NCBI GenBank assembly: GCA_024291935.2
Contig: CM044315.1
Coordinates: 51,000,385-51,064,384, forward strand
Reading direction: 5' to 3'
DNA from: Okapia johnstoni
Taxonomy: Eukaryota; Chordata; Mammalia; Artiodactyla; Giraffidae
DNA length: 64,000 nucleotides
Shown: one piece after another, positions 23,870 to 34,850 of the stretch
How the letters are laid out: each line of letters begins with the position of its first letter
Numbering within the stretch: the first letter of the stretch is position 1
Position numbers and translations under genes: made by a program
The notes under the pieces: model-generated
Database searches by the model: none
What the model saw: the letters and a program-made list of their open reading frames with translations, nothing else
What the model was told of the DNA's origin: nothing

Positions 23870-25020
23870 CACACACCATTCACTTAATGATTATTTGTTA
23901 AGCACCTGCTCTCAGACAGGCATTGTTCTCTAGGTAGGTTATGTATCAGTGACAGTCTCTGTTTTCATAGCATTTGCACTTTAGTGGAAAGAGGCAGTGA
24001 TAAGCAAATAGACAGGTAAGTACACGGAATGTTGAGTGATGATAAGAGCTATAGAGAAAAATAAAGCAGAGTAAGGGGAAGCAGAGTGTTGGGAGCCATT
24101 TCTATTTTATGTAGTGTGATTAGGGATGCCACCCATGAATGTGATCTTTAAACAAGAGATCTAGAAGAAATAATGGAGTCAGGCATGCAGATAAAATATC
24201 TGGATGTATGGTATTTGAGGCAAAGGGAATAGCAAGTGCAAAGCCCTGAGGAAGGAGCATGTGGTGTTTCTCAATAAGATCAGGGAGCTGTGACCAAGGT
24301 GGAATGAGGAAGAGGGAGAGTAACAGAAGGTGACATCCGCACAGTAACCAGGAGATTACCGTGGAATCAGAGATCAGTGGAAATATTTAGATTTTTTAAT
24401 CTCAGTCAGAATTGTACCCATCAGTGTTTGGATACAGAAATAAAAGCACTTTGTGAAGCAGGAAGTGGTTTATATAGAGAATAAGTGCTTGAACATCACT
24501 GGAAGGGATAGAGAGATGGGGTTCTAGGCTGGACCTCCTGGAAAGACTCCTAGAACAAGTCTTTAAAGCACCTTCCAAGCAGCATTGCTGTCTCTGCTCC
24601 TATAAAGAAGATGGGGAGTTAGCTACAATCCAGGGCAAACAAACCACCAGCAATATGACATCTGGTTCTTGCCACCCAAAGAGTGAGTGACTATGAATGC
24701 TATGAGAGCACTGATGTGGAAAATCCTGAGGTCTCCAAGGTGCTGCTCATCAGGGCAATGGCCCAATGGCAGGAAGATGATTAACTCGTCTTCCAAATCT
24801 GATTAACTTGTCTTCCAAATGTGGCTTGGGTGTCTCTAGTTGGGGGAACTTAATTTTATCATGAAATTTGTCTTTCTGGTGTTTGCATACAGGAAGGCAG
24901 GCTAGAAGAGGCCCCAGTAGACTATCCACTACAGGAAGATAGCAAGGAAATACATGATCTGAATTGTTTCAACAAGACCACTCTGGCTGCTATGTAGAGA
25001 GTATACAGAGGGAGATCACC
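23870..25020 (+). repeat. Ancient mammalian interspersed repeat, class uncertain
   Basis: Begins 'tgattatttgttaagcacct' and continues with 'gataagagctatagagaaaa' and 'agcaagtgcaaagccctgag'. After an unmatched stretch at about 24390-24960 it resumes with 'aagaccactctggctgctat'. This order is that of an old, widely dispersed mammalian element. I cannot name the subfamily. Confidence 0.45.
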
Positions 25021-25757
25021 ATGATCCAGTGCGAGACGATGGTGGTTGGTGTAATCTTGTGTTAGATGAAATATTACAATCTAGGTCCACTCACTCACTG
25101 AACTGATGTCATTCATTCACTCAACAGTTTATGCCTTTTACCACAAAACAGATTGCATGGCTCAATCCTGGGGAAATGTACTCATGTGATCTTATTGAAA
25201 ACTGACTAAACATTTCTGCAAAACCAAGAATGAAATGTGTATGGCTATATGAATCAAAGCTTAAAGGCATCTTGCCTATGATGGTTACGTACATCCAAAG
25301 ATTTTAATAGATATAAACAGTTATCTTTCATTTCTTAATATCAAAAGAGGAATCAGTTTATCCCTTAGTTTGAATTCACTTGTCTACATGTAAAGCATGT
25401 CAAAACTTATGAGAAAGCTGGCTATGGACAATGATTCCCTCCCAGGCCTGATAGAGGGCCAAAACACCTTGCACACTTAACAACACTGCTTATTTATTTG
25501 ACCCTCATAAAGGCTCATTGCTTTATAGGTCAGGATGTGGTAAAAATTCTGATAAACAAATCGAGATAATGTAGCCAAAGCTGTTTTTTTTTTAATAAGA
25601 AAGTTAGAGTTTGTCTTTTTTTCAATTCTTGCATCTCAGATCAATGTAAAATTCCAAAACATGAATAAATGCCACCTGATGACATTTAATTTAGCATCTG
25701 AAATACATGTTGCAGATATTAAGCAGATGATTCAAAAATAGACCTTATAATAAACAT
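25021..25757. other. No recognised feature
   Basis: AT-rich unique DNA, nothing recognised. Confidence 0.5.
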
Positions 25758-25771
25758 AATTTTTACTTCTT

Positions 25772-25910
25772 TTTTTTTTTTTTTTTTTTTTTTAATTTAT
25801 TTTTTTTTTTTATTTTAGTTGGGGGCTAATTACTTTACAATATTGTAGTAGTTTTTGCCATACATCGACATGAATCAGCCATGGATTCACATGTGCTCCC
25901 CCCCCCAAAC
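25772..25910 (-). mobile_element. 5'-truncated young L1 3' end with 14-bp target duplication
   Basis: A poly-T run (the complement of a poly-A tail) followed by 'ttagttgggggctaattact', the complement of the bovine L1 3' terminus, and only about 100 further bases. Flanked by 'aatttttacttctt' at 25758-25771 and 25911-25924. The same terminus is found at about 38399, showing one L1 family. Confidence 0.9.
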
Positions 25911-26192
25911 AATTTTTACTTCTTGATCAAATAATTTTACAATAAAAATAATTCAGTTTGCCTATTTAGCTACTATAGGATACATGTTCCCAGGTGATGG
26001 TTGTAACCACCCTACTCACTTTACGTTGTTTTTATTCTCCTTTGTGCTGCTTTTAATATACTTCATACATAGTTTATTTGAAAAGAATACTGTCTGTAAT
26101 GATTACTCTTCTGGAACCATGTAAAGTATTAAATGAAACAGTTTTCAAAATGCATATCTTCTGTATATAGTACCCAAAAAAGTGTGTGTAAG

Positions 26193-26220
26193 TATATATA
26201 TATATATGTATATATGGTAT
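26193..26220. repeat. (TA)n tract
   Basis: Short TA-rich run 'gtatatatatatatatgtat'. Confidence 0.7.
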
Positions 26221-26311
26221 AACTTTAGTAGGTCAATTCAACAGTCATCTGACTTTTTAAAGTTTCTATAAAGTTTATTTAATGAACCCAGTTGGAGGAG
26301 GAATATTATAT

Positions 26312-26525
26312 TGGGCTTCTCTGGTGGTTCAGTGGTAAAGAATCTGCCTGCCAATGTAGGAGACACCAGTTTGATCTTTGGGTCAGGAAGATCCCCTGGA
26401 GGAGGACATGGTAACCCACTCCAGTGTTCTTGCCTGGAGAATCCCATGGACAGAGAAGTCTGGGGGCTATAGTCCCTGGGGTTGCAAACAGTCGTACAGG
26501 AAATTAGCAGCTAAACAACAGCAAG
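26312..26525 (+). mobile_element. Bov-tA SINE, diverged
   Basis: Head 'gggcttctctggtggttcag', body 'ccactccagtgttcttgcct', and a tail 'agcagctaaacaacagcaag'. The B box is mutated (AGTTTGATC). Confidence 0.9.
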
Positions 26526-27224
26526 TACATTGTTAGGTAGTATGATATAGATGGTTAAAAGTATAAGGTATGCTTTAAAGCTGTAAAGTTATGTTTTTAT
26601 ATAAACAAGACCTGAATTAAATAATCTCTTCTCACTCTTCAACTGCCACAGGTCAAATAGGTTTACTAAAGAAGAGATTTTTATTGTTTATGTCTAGAAT
26701 ATTTCCTCATACTTTATAGTTTTAAAACTATTGTTTAATGGATATATATGATATATATATGCACATACACACATACATACATGTGTGCATATATACATAC
26801 ACATAGAGGTAAGTAGGCTGTACATATAGAAATTTTGGAAAATAAACAAACTATCCATTCCTGGAAGATTAGAGATTTGTATTCCCAGAGATCATGGGTG
26901 TGGTTTTTATGGCAGTACTAAGGCACTGTTGATACAAATTGCCATTTCTGGGCCCTTGTTCCCCAATTGCATTCATTAAATGTTTTCAGGTGCGATCAAT
27001 ACTTTTTGAAAGTTCCCAAATTTAGTTTGTAAAATTGCATGCTTGGCTTGTGGAGCAATTATGCTCTTACCTGATGAGAAATATTTTAATTCTTTCCTAA
27101 TGTCAGATAGAAAGAAAAAGAAGAGATCTACGTTAAAAGACAGGGCTTTCATTCTTTGTTTAAGGAAAAGAAATGTCCTCTTTTTTTCTAGCCATATAAG
27201 CATAAAGTGTCTTTAAAAATCCTG
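26526..27224. other. AT-rich DNA with a TA/CA-rich simple stretch
   Basis: 26739-26805 is imperfect ATAT/ACAT simple sequence. Otherwise nothing recognised. Confidence 0.5.
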
Positions 27225-28170
27225 CTTTCTCAAAGTCCACATCCAGACACACTCTAACATTGGCTGATGCTCCTTCCTAAAGCACTTTCTTCTCTGCCCA
27301 TCCCCACATTTCCTGCCCCAGCTCAGGCTCTCTTGTCTCTTGAGCTCTTAAACAGCCTTGAACTTTACCTGCCTGGCCTTCACCAGTCTTCCTCCTTCCC
27401 TCCACACTGAAATGAGGGTAATTTTTCTAATTAGAAAATCTGACTTTATCACTGTCATGTGTACATCTTCAATTGGTGCCTGAAGCCTAAACCATCAACC
27501 CATACTCCTTAATTGAGTTTTCAAAGCCCCTTGGGGTTGGGGCCTCTCCATTTCTCCTGCCTCATCTCTCTGCCTGCCCTCTGCATTCCAAGTGAACCAA
27601 AATAACTTCTGATTTCCAATGTGCAGCTCCTTTCCCTCTGTACGCCCTACTCCCTACTGTGCTTGAATGGCTGCAAGTTGTTGACCACATTTTGGTGTTA
27701 AAGTGCCTTGAACTCTGGAAAAATTGGTGTAGCATTAAGTACTGAGATAGCAAATTCTCAGGTTAGAAGCAAGATTTTAAAATCAGGAGGAAATTTAGTA
27801 AGAATTCAAGGCTAAAAGGAAATGTTAATAGAAAAAAAAAAACCCAAAATGTAACAAAAAACATCCCACCCTGAGTTAGATTTTAAAAAAATGCAATCAA
27901 CCCTCCACTCCCTTATTTCTCTTGGAAAAGCTACCCAAGGTCACACACAAAGTAGCCTGATTTGCAGATCAGCTCTGGGATTCTACACTGACCCCAGTTA
28001 AAAGTTGCCTTAAACTTACTCATCCTTCAGGACTTCAACATCACCACCTCTGTGGATCCCTCCTGATCCATGAGAGTAAATTGCTTCTGTGAGCCCCTGT
28101 AACATCTTATGTGTCCCCAACCCAAATATAGTACTGACATACTTGTCATCTCCCTAAAGATAGGTGTGTA
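27225..28170 (+). repeat. Ancient LINE relic, L2-like
   Basis: 'ggctgatgctccttcctaaa', 'ttttctaattagaaaatctg', and 'gcctctccatttctcctgcc' with CT-rich context, then 'cttactcatccttcaggact' and 'tctgtggatccctcctgatc', in the L2 order. An unmatched stretch lies at about 27730-27990. Confidence 0.45.
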
Positions 28171-29059
28171 GATGGACAGTTTTTCCCCAGTACGTGGCTA
28201 GATTACTGAATGGAAGGATCATCTCTCTTCCATCAGTAGTTAAAGTGCATGTCACAGAGCCTGAGACCTACCAGGTAGTCGCACAATATAGGTCTGTTGA
28301 AATAAAATCTCTCTGGGAGGACCGTTGACTGAAGTCCCTTTTGTTATTGATGACAAAGTGCACTTCACCAGTAGGTGTCGCACTAGCTCTATGTTTTTAG
28401 AGCACGTTTTGTCTTTTCTGTTCCCCTCTCACATATTAATTGGGCTGTTATGGGAAGGAGATGATAATTTAGGCACTGTTTACAGAATAAAACTGATTTA
28501 ACCTTCAGTTTTTCTGTGAACATTTTTTTTAAACCTAGTGTTCCAATTGAAATTGCCAAAGTAAAAAGAAGACTTCAAATTTAAAAGATGATTAGAGTGA
28601 AATAAAAATTCAAGATGGGACATCAAGTTAAGAACACAGGAAAAATGTGAAGCACAAAATCAACACCTCAGAATTGTAATGGCACGATAATAGCTGTAGC
28701 CACACAACTGTTTCTTTCCATCTCACAAGCAAAAAGCCAATTGTGCTTGGTATCTGAGCAAAAGGGCTCAAAGGAAAAACAAAGCCCAGAATAAAATGTG
28801 CTTTGTTTGTAAGGTGTCATTAGCTTTGAGGAACTCAAGATCCTGCATAAAGAACCTTTAATCATGCCCTTGTGAATATTATACATCTAATACTTTCACA
28901 ACCTGAGAACCAGGGAAACAGAGAAACAAGCAGAAAAGAAAACAAAGGAGATGATAAATGATCCTTGGAAGTGTGAAGACATACAGTGAAAAGAATTTTA
29001 AAAATAAGATAGAAAATGGCCAGATACACATTACTAAATACTTGCAGCTTGGAACAGTA
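28171..29059. other. No recognised feature
   Basis: Unique AT-rich DNA, with no exon or repeat recognised. Confidence 0.5.
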
Positions 29060-29280
29060 GAGGAGAGACTGAGTCTTGGAATCAGAAGATCATGGTTATG
29101 GATTCTAAGACTAGCTGTGTGACCTCAGGCTATATAGATCTGTCCTCTCAGATTGTCTATATTTTGAAACAAATAAAATAAAGCTCATATCCAAACGGTG
29201 TTGTAACGGTCAAATAAGATAATGCATGTAAATACTCTTCATGTTCTTTAAAATGCTGTAGCAACATAAAGTAGTATTGG
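29060..29280 (+). repeat. MIR SINE
   Basis: 'gagtcttggaatcagaagat', 'ctagctgtgtgacctcaggc' and 'gtcaaataagataatgcatg' follow the MIR consensus order. Confidence 0.75.
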
Positions 29281-29452
29281 AGGGGAAACGTGAAATTAAC
29301 ATTTATTCAGCATTTACCCTGTGGCAGGTAAGTGCTGGGGGCACTTGACATAAAAATACCTTTGATTTCTTCCAGTAGGCAGCACTCACCTAGTCATTGA
29401 ACTGCATTCACAGGTCCCTACACTCACTCCTGGTCATCTCCGTGTTTCAATG

Positions 29453-30122
29453 CAGTTAAGTCCCTACGTATGAACAAGTTTCATTCCACGAACGTGTTTG
29501 TAAGTCCAACAAGGTTGCCTAGGTACCCAACTAACACAATCAGCTATACATTACTGTACTGTAACAGGATTATAATACTTTTCACACAAATAATACATAA
29601 AAATAATACCTTGAAAAGCACAGTAGTACAGCACAACAGCTGGCACACAGGGGCTGGTATCAAGCGAATATGCAAGAAGAGTTACTGACTGGAGGAGAGA
29701 GAGGAAGTAGGAGATGGTAGAGCTGAAGGATCATCAGCAATAGGAGACAGAGGGCAAGCTGCAGTTTCACTCACCCCTAATGTTGATGGCACAGATTCTG
29801 GTTCTGATGCTGGACTCAATTCTATCTACCCTCTTGAAAAAAATGGTCCAGTGGTGTCTGGGTAGTGGCTCTTTTTTTCTCATCATAGATGACACAGTAG
29901 CACTGGATCTTCATGCAGGGTTCTACGTTCGGGTCCTGTGCCTGAAAAACTAACAGTGCCTCCTCAAATAAAGAAAATCCCTTTGCCATTTCCTGCATCG
30001 TGAATCTCTTCGGTTCATCAGTTAAGTAACTTCTTTCTCTTGTCTATCTACATCCTTTTTCTGTACATATTTGTATCTTTGAAAGTTCGAAAGTTGAAAT
30101 TTTGTATGTAGGGGACTTACTG
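29453..30122 (-). mobile_element. Tigger-type (pogo/Tc1-mariner) DNA transposon, internally deleted
   Basis: About 670 bp with matching terminal inverted repeats. The left end CAGTTAAGTCCCTACGTATG corresponds to the complement of the right end, CAGTAAGTCCCCTACATAC. The minus strand between them holds a broken piece of the Tigger transposase C-terminal region. IQCYCVIYDEKKRATTQT can be read from about 29920 down to 29863, followed by a frameshift and a DRIES segment. The element moved as a DNA transposon and keeps no working transposase. The TA target duplication is visible on the right but is TG on the left. Subfamily not determined. Confidence 0.75.
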
Positions 30123-32229
30123 TACACATCTCTCGCATATGGAAATTATAGATATTACTACCAATCTCTCAATATTGAGGGATTTTCATGCAGGGTAAGC
30201 TTTGTCAGAATTGGTAGTCTTGTGGCAGTGGGAGTTAGACCTGGTGCTTTTAAGGAAGCCCTGGATGTATTTGCCAATAAGTTCCTGCTCGAAGCTTCCT
30301 TTTGAAGGAAAAAGATATAAAGGAATTAGTCATCAGATCAAGCTTGCAGATACCTTTTACACCTGAAGAGGTAGATAGATGAGACTTTTTGTCTTCAGTT
30401 GGAAGGTGTCTTCTATTACAGGAGAAAACCAGTTTTGGAAGATGACACCTTGCGAGACAACAGGAATAACCTTGCCCCTGGATGTGCTCTCAACAAACAT
30501 TTACTCAATAAAGATCAGTTTCTATATCTTGCAATGTTAGTGAACCATATTTCTAAGTTTGTTGGTTTCAATACACGCAGATGAGTTTAAGTTGTTTAGT
30601 AGTTTGTCTTTTCCATTCCAGAGTAAGTGGCTTTGGACAAGCAAATTTGCTTTCTTAAAAGTACACACTTTTGTATGCTTTGGTATCAAGAGTGTTATTA
30701 TTCTAACTTACTTCATATGGGCTTGGTGAAAAAGAAGAAGCAAAAATTAAAATAGTGAAAGAGAGAAAGGAAATTCCAAGATTTAATTCAGCCGAAAGCA
30801 AAACCCTTTCAACAGAAAGCAAACCCTACAGCAATTTATGTCCTCAATTTGATTCTAATATTCTCTCCTTATATTTGTCTTCAGCTTTTACATTTCAGTT
30901 ATTTGCTGCCAAAAGAAACCAAATAGTGCAGGAAATTAAACTTTTCTTCCTTAAAAAATTATAGAAGTTTGGATCAGTATTTCACAATCACTGTTAGAAT
31001 ATTAGCAGTCTATGCAATGGATTATAACTCCCATAGATTTTTCTTGTGCACTTCTGCAAAACTTCATTATATCCATGACTGTTGAATTGAAACTATTGCC
31101 AGTTCCTAAAAAGGCAGGTCAAATATTATGTCAGCTGCTGATGAGTAGCTCTATTCCTTGACAAGGTTACCAGTGCTGCCATTTGATGTTTTGTGTGGAG
31201 TAGAATTAATGTTATTCCAGGAGGTAACAGTAATGAACTAAATTTTACATCCACAAAGGAGATTGGACAGCAGGGCAGTCTTGCACTTTGGTTTTTATCT
31301 GTAATCAGATGCTTTATCACAAATCCTGTCTGTCAAGTTCCCCCAAGTAAGCTGGATTTATTAAAATGCGTTGTTACTCTCTGTTCCAATAATGAGCTCC
31401 ACTACTGGTGACTGTTCAAAGAACCACAGAAAAGCAGAGGAGAGGACCTGTTAACTATATAGCAAGGAGACTACATAGACAGTGGGAATTGAATATGACT
31501 TTTAACTCCACGCCATTGATGGTAATTTTTGGTTGCTTGCCTGATTTGCCTGGGGCAACTAAAAACATCACCTTAGTTTTATTCAGGCTAATTGTCAGCC
31601 TGTGCAGCGGTGCCAAATTTGAGAAATGATTGACAATGAGACATACAACCTCAGGTGTATGACCCTGCAGTTCATAGTCATTAGCACTCGGTCATTCAGG
31701 GCTGGCCTGCCCCAAAGACATTAGTGGAGGCCAGCCATCTGATGAGACCAGAGAGCTCTGGGGAGGCGCAGCTGCACATTCTACCCAGATGTTCATGATT
31801 TTTGTTGCATGATTGAGCATCCTTGCGCAGGAAAATTAGATAGCTTAGGGCCTATTGATGACCTTGTCTGACACCCATTTTTGTGCAGGGGCGGTTCAGG
31901 CTGGATGCCATCTGGCCTGACTGGGCTGGCTGTTTCATCATGTGGCTGCCTCTCCACGCTGATGGATCTCTCTGAATAGCTGAGTGTGTTGAGCTTCACT
32001 AAGTAAGTGAAAAACAATGTATACGCCTTGGAGTTACTCACCACGTTTCTTCTCAGTCTGGAAAATTGAGGACTGCCTCTCTGAGGCTTATTATAATATC
32101 TGTATATGAGCTCCATTACCTTTACAATCTAACCATATCTCAAATTTTGTTTTTTCTCCGTTTATCCTTCTTAAACACATTCCCCTATAGAGTGAAACAG
32201 AATTATTCTACACCTGTCACTTTTGGGGG
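30123..32229. other. No recognised gene or repeat
   Basis: About 2.1 kb without a repeat I can name. Only short open frames occur, none with known homology. Such a repeat-free stretch could hold conserved non-coding DNA, but that cannot be judged without alignment. Confidence 0.5.
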
Positions 32230-32990
32230 TTTTTTTTTTTTTTTTTTGGTGTTTCGAGTGCTTTGTTGTTTAATCAAACTTTTATCAAAACCAAAGTCCA
32301 TATGAACAAGCTGTAAGAGCTTACATTTAAAAACAGGGCTGAAGTCAGATGTGCTAGGAACTAAAGCATTATACCTTAGTCAGGGAAAGACACTTAAAAT
32401 TACACAGTAAATATGACTTTTCCCCTAGTCTGAGGAAAAAACATCCAAGGAATTAAAACATTCTCGAGGATCTCTTGGTGGTCATCCCAGTTTCTATCTT
32501 TGCTGAACTTTCTAAGATCTCTGCTTCTTCCTCAGAACACCTTTCTCAGAGTCAAACTTGGCCTGGAGAATTTTCATGTACCCTTTGGGGAAGATGGAGT
32601 CCTCAAGTACAGGGGCTGAAACTGCCGGAGGGTCCAGCAGTCTCCTCAGGTTTGATCTTGAAGGGAGAGAGGAATGCCCAGAAGCTCCAGCAGGACAGTG
32701 CAGGGCGGCATGTAGCCCTGCAGAGCTGCAGGGCCCTGTAGTGAATCCTGCAGAGCAGCCTCACTTCGGGGAGTCACCCTGAGAGATCCTTCCTTAGATC
32801 CGCCCATGCCCACGGGTAGAGCCAGCCACACTTCGCTTTCTCTTCCGCCGCCCTGCAGAATTCTGCTGGCTCACGTGGAAATGTAAATGCGTGCTCAGAC
32901 CTCCGCCCCCACGCTTCCCTGAAGGACAAGCCTTCCTTTCCATAGACAGTCAACTCCTCATTTGCTGTCATAAACGGAAAGTCAGTGGGC
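32230..32990 (-). pseudogene. Candidate processed pseudogene of an unidentified mRNA
   Basis: The left end is a run of about 20 T (32229-32249), which is the complement of a poly-A tail. Just inside it the minus strand has GATTAAAC, an ATTAAA-type polyadenylation signal. Further 5' (higher coordinates) the sequence becomes GC-rich and open. A frame at about 32490-32650 reads FPKGYMKILQAKFDSEKGV and ends KKQRS then stop at about 32512. Another frame opens MGGSKEGSLRVTPRSEAAL near 32805 and ends at about 32646, so one frameshift would separate them. No introns are apparent. I do not recognise the parent, and no target duplication was found. It could instead be a real exon of an unknown gene. 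Confidence 0.4.
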
Positions 32991-33460
32991 AGAATTCTAA
33001 CCACAGATAATTTTTGTTTGGCTTGCATAATGTTCTAAAAATCAGAAAATTTCACCCAAAACATCTGGCATCTTAGCTTCTTTGGAAAAACAAGATGTGG
33101 CATTTCTACAAGGCATTTCTAGAAAGTAACAAACAACTGAGCTCCGGAGCCCAGCCTTAGGCAGGCCATGTGACCACGTCTGCTACAGGCCTGCTGCTCC
33201 TTAGTGTCTTACTTTCTCTTCCTCTTTGGGGTTTTTGATCCTGGTGTAAGGAGGAAGAAAAACATCCTAGATTGGACACAGTGGAGTCAGTAGAACTCAT
33301 TAACATACAAAGAAGTGTTGCATTTCTTATTTCTATTCCCACTCCCTTTTCAAATTGTGATTCTTGGATCTTCCAGAAAAGAAAACATACAGCTGCTGCA
33401 CTAAACCGTGTACTCTCTGTGGCGGTTTGCTTAGTTATAAAAGCCCTGACAGAAACTTTT
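32991..33460. other. No recognised feature
   Basis: Unique DNA next to the candidate pseudogene. Its right border is not defined. Confidence 0.4.
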
Positions 33461-33684
33461 TAAATTGGAGTATAATTGTTTTGAAATGTTGTGTTAATTT
33501 CTGCAGTACAGTGAAGTGAATCAGCTATATGTATACATATATACCCTCCCTCTTAGAACTCCCTTCCACCCCCCAAGTCATCCTACCTCTTTAGGTCATC
33601 ACAGAGTATGCAGCTGAGCTCCCTGTGCTATATAGCAGCTTCCCACTAGCTATCTATTTTACATACAGCAGTTTACATATGTCA

Positions 33685-34796
33685 TAGAAAAAGCAAGAGA
33701 ATTCCAGAAAAAATATCTACTTCTGCCTTTGACTACGTAGATGACAACAAATTGTGGAAAATTCTTAAAGAGATGGGAATACCAGACCACCTTACTTGCC
33801 TCCTGAGAAATCTGTATGCAGGTTGAGAAGCAACAGGCAAAACTGGACATGGAAGAATGGACTGGTTCAAAATGAGGAAAAGAGTATGTCAAGGCTGTAT
33901 AATTGTCACCATATTTATTTAACTTATATGCAGAGTACATCATGTGGAATGCCATGCTAGATGAAGCACAAGCTGAAATCAAGATTGCAGGGAGAAATAT
34001 CAATAACCTCAGATATGTAGATGACACCACCCTTATAGCAGAAAGCGAAGAGGTGCTAAGGAACCTCTTGATGAAAGTGAAAGAGGAGAGTGAAAAAGTT
34101 GGCTTAAAACTCAACATTCAGAAAACTAAGATCATGGCATCTGGTCCCATCACTTCATGGCAAATAGATGGGAAAACAATGGAAATAGTGACGGACTTTA
34201 TTTTCTTGGGCTCCAAAATCACTGCAGATGGTGACTGCAGCCATGAAATTAAAAGATGCTTGCTCCTTGGAAGAAAAACTATGACCAACCTAGACAGCAG
34301 ACTAAAAAGCAGAAACATTACTTTGCTGATAAAGGCCCATCTAGGCAAAGCTATGGTTTTTCCAGTAGTCATGTATGGATGTGAGAGTTGGACTATAAAG
34401 AAAGCTGAGCACCGAAGAATTGATGCTTTTGAACTGTGGTGTTGGAGAAGACTCTTGAGAGTCCCTAGGACTGCAAGGAGATCCAACCAGTCCATCCTAA
34501 AGGAAATCAGTCCTGAATATTTATTGGAACGACTGATGCTAAAGTTCTCCAATACTTTGGTCACCTGATGTGAAGAACTGACTCATTGAAAAAGACCCTG
34601 ATGCTGGGAAAGATTGAAGGTAGGGGGAGAAGGGGATGACAGAGGATGAGATGGTTGGATGGCATCACTGATTTGATGGACATGAGTTCGAGCAAGCTCT
34701 GGGAGTTGGTGATGGACAGGGAGGCCTGGTGTGCTGCAGTTCATGGGGTTGCAAAGAGTCGGACACGACTGAGCGACTGGACTGAACTGAACTGAT
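33685..34796 (+). mobile_element. BovB LINE, 5'-truncated, with 8-bp target duplication
   Basis: About 1.1 kb BovB 3' end running to the ACTGAACTGAACTGAT tail. It is flanked by 'atatgtca' at 33677-33684 and 34797-34804. It is inserted in an L1 3' UTR, so it is younger than that L1. It includes the 3' part of the reverse-transcriptase ORF. Confidence 0.93.
33903..34568 (+). pseudogene. BovB reverse transcriptase, C-terminal fragment
   Basis: A 221-codon open stretch: SPYLFNLYAEYIM, then NNLRYVDDTTLIAESEE. The catalytic box is YVDD in place of the YADD seen in the copy at 53258; both keep the two catalytic aspartates. Further on, WTIKKAEHRRIDAFELWCWRR and RTARRSNQSILKEISPEY are the conserved RTE tail. 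No upstream fingers or endonuclease domain is present, and the frame upstream of 33903 is broken ('tgtataattgtcacc'). Confidence 0.88.
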
Positions 34797-34850
34797 ATAT
34801 GTCAATGCTACTCTCCCAATTCGTCCCACTCTCCCCATCCCCTCCAGAGA

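Larger units (their letters stand above)
33461..34850 (-). mobile_element. L1 3' UTR split by a BovB insertion
   Basis: 33461-33684 carries the complement of an L1 3' UTR ('agctgagctccctgtgctat', 'cagcttcccactagctatct'). It resumes at 34797 with 'tcaatgctactctcccaatt'. The two halves join if the BovB and one copy of 'atatgtca' are removed. Confidence 0.85.

Noticed and set aside
34118..34564. 148-codon minus-strand frame
   Set aside because: Antisense shadow of the BovB reverse transcriptase on the plus strand.
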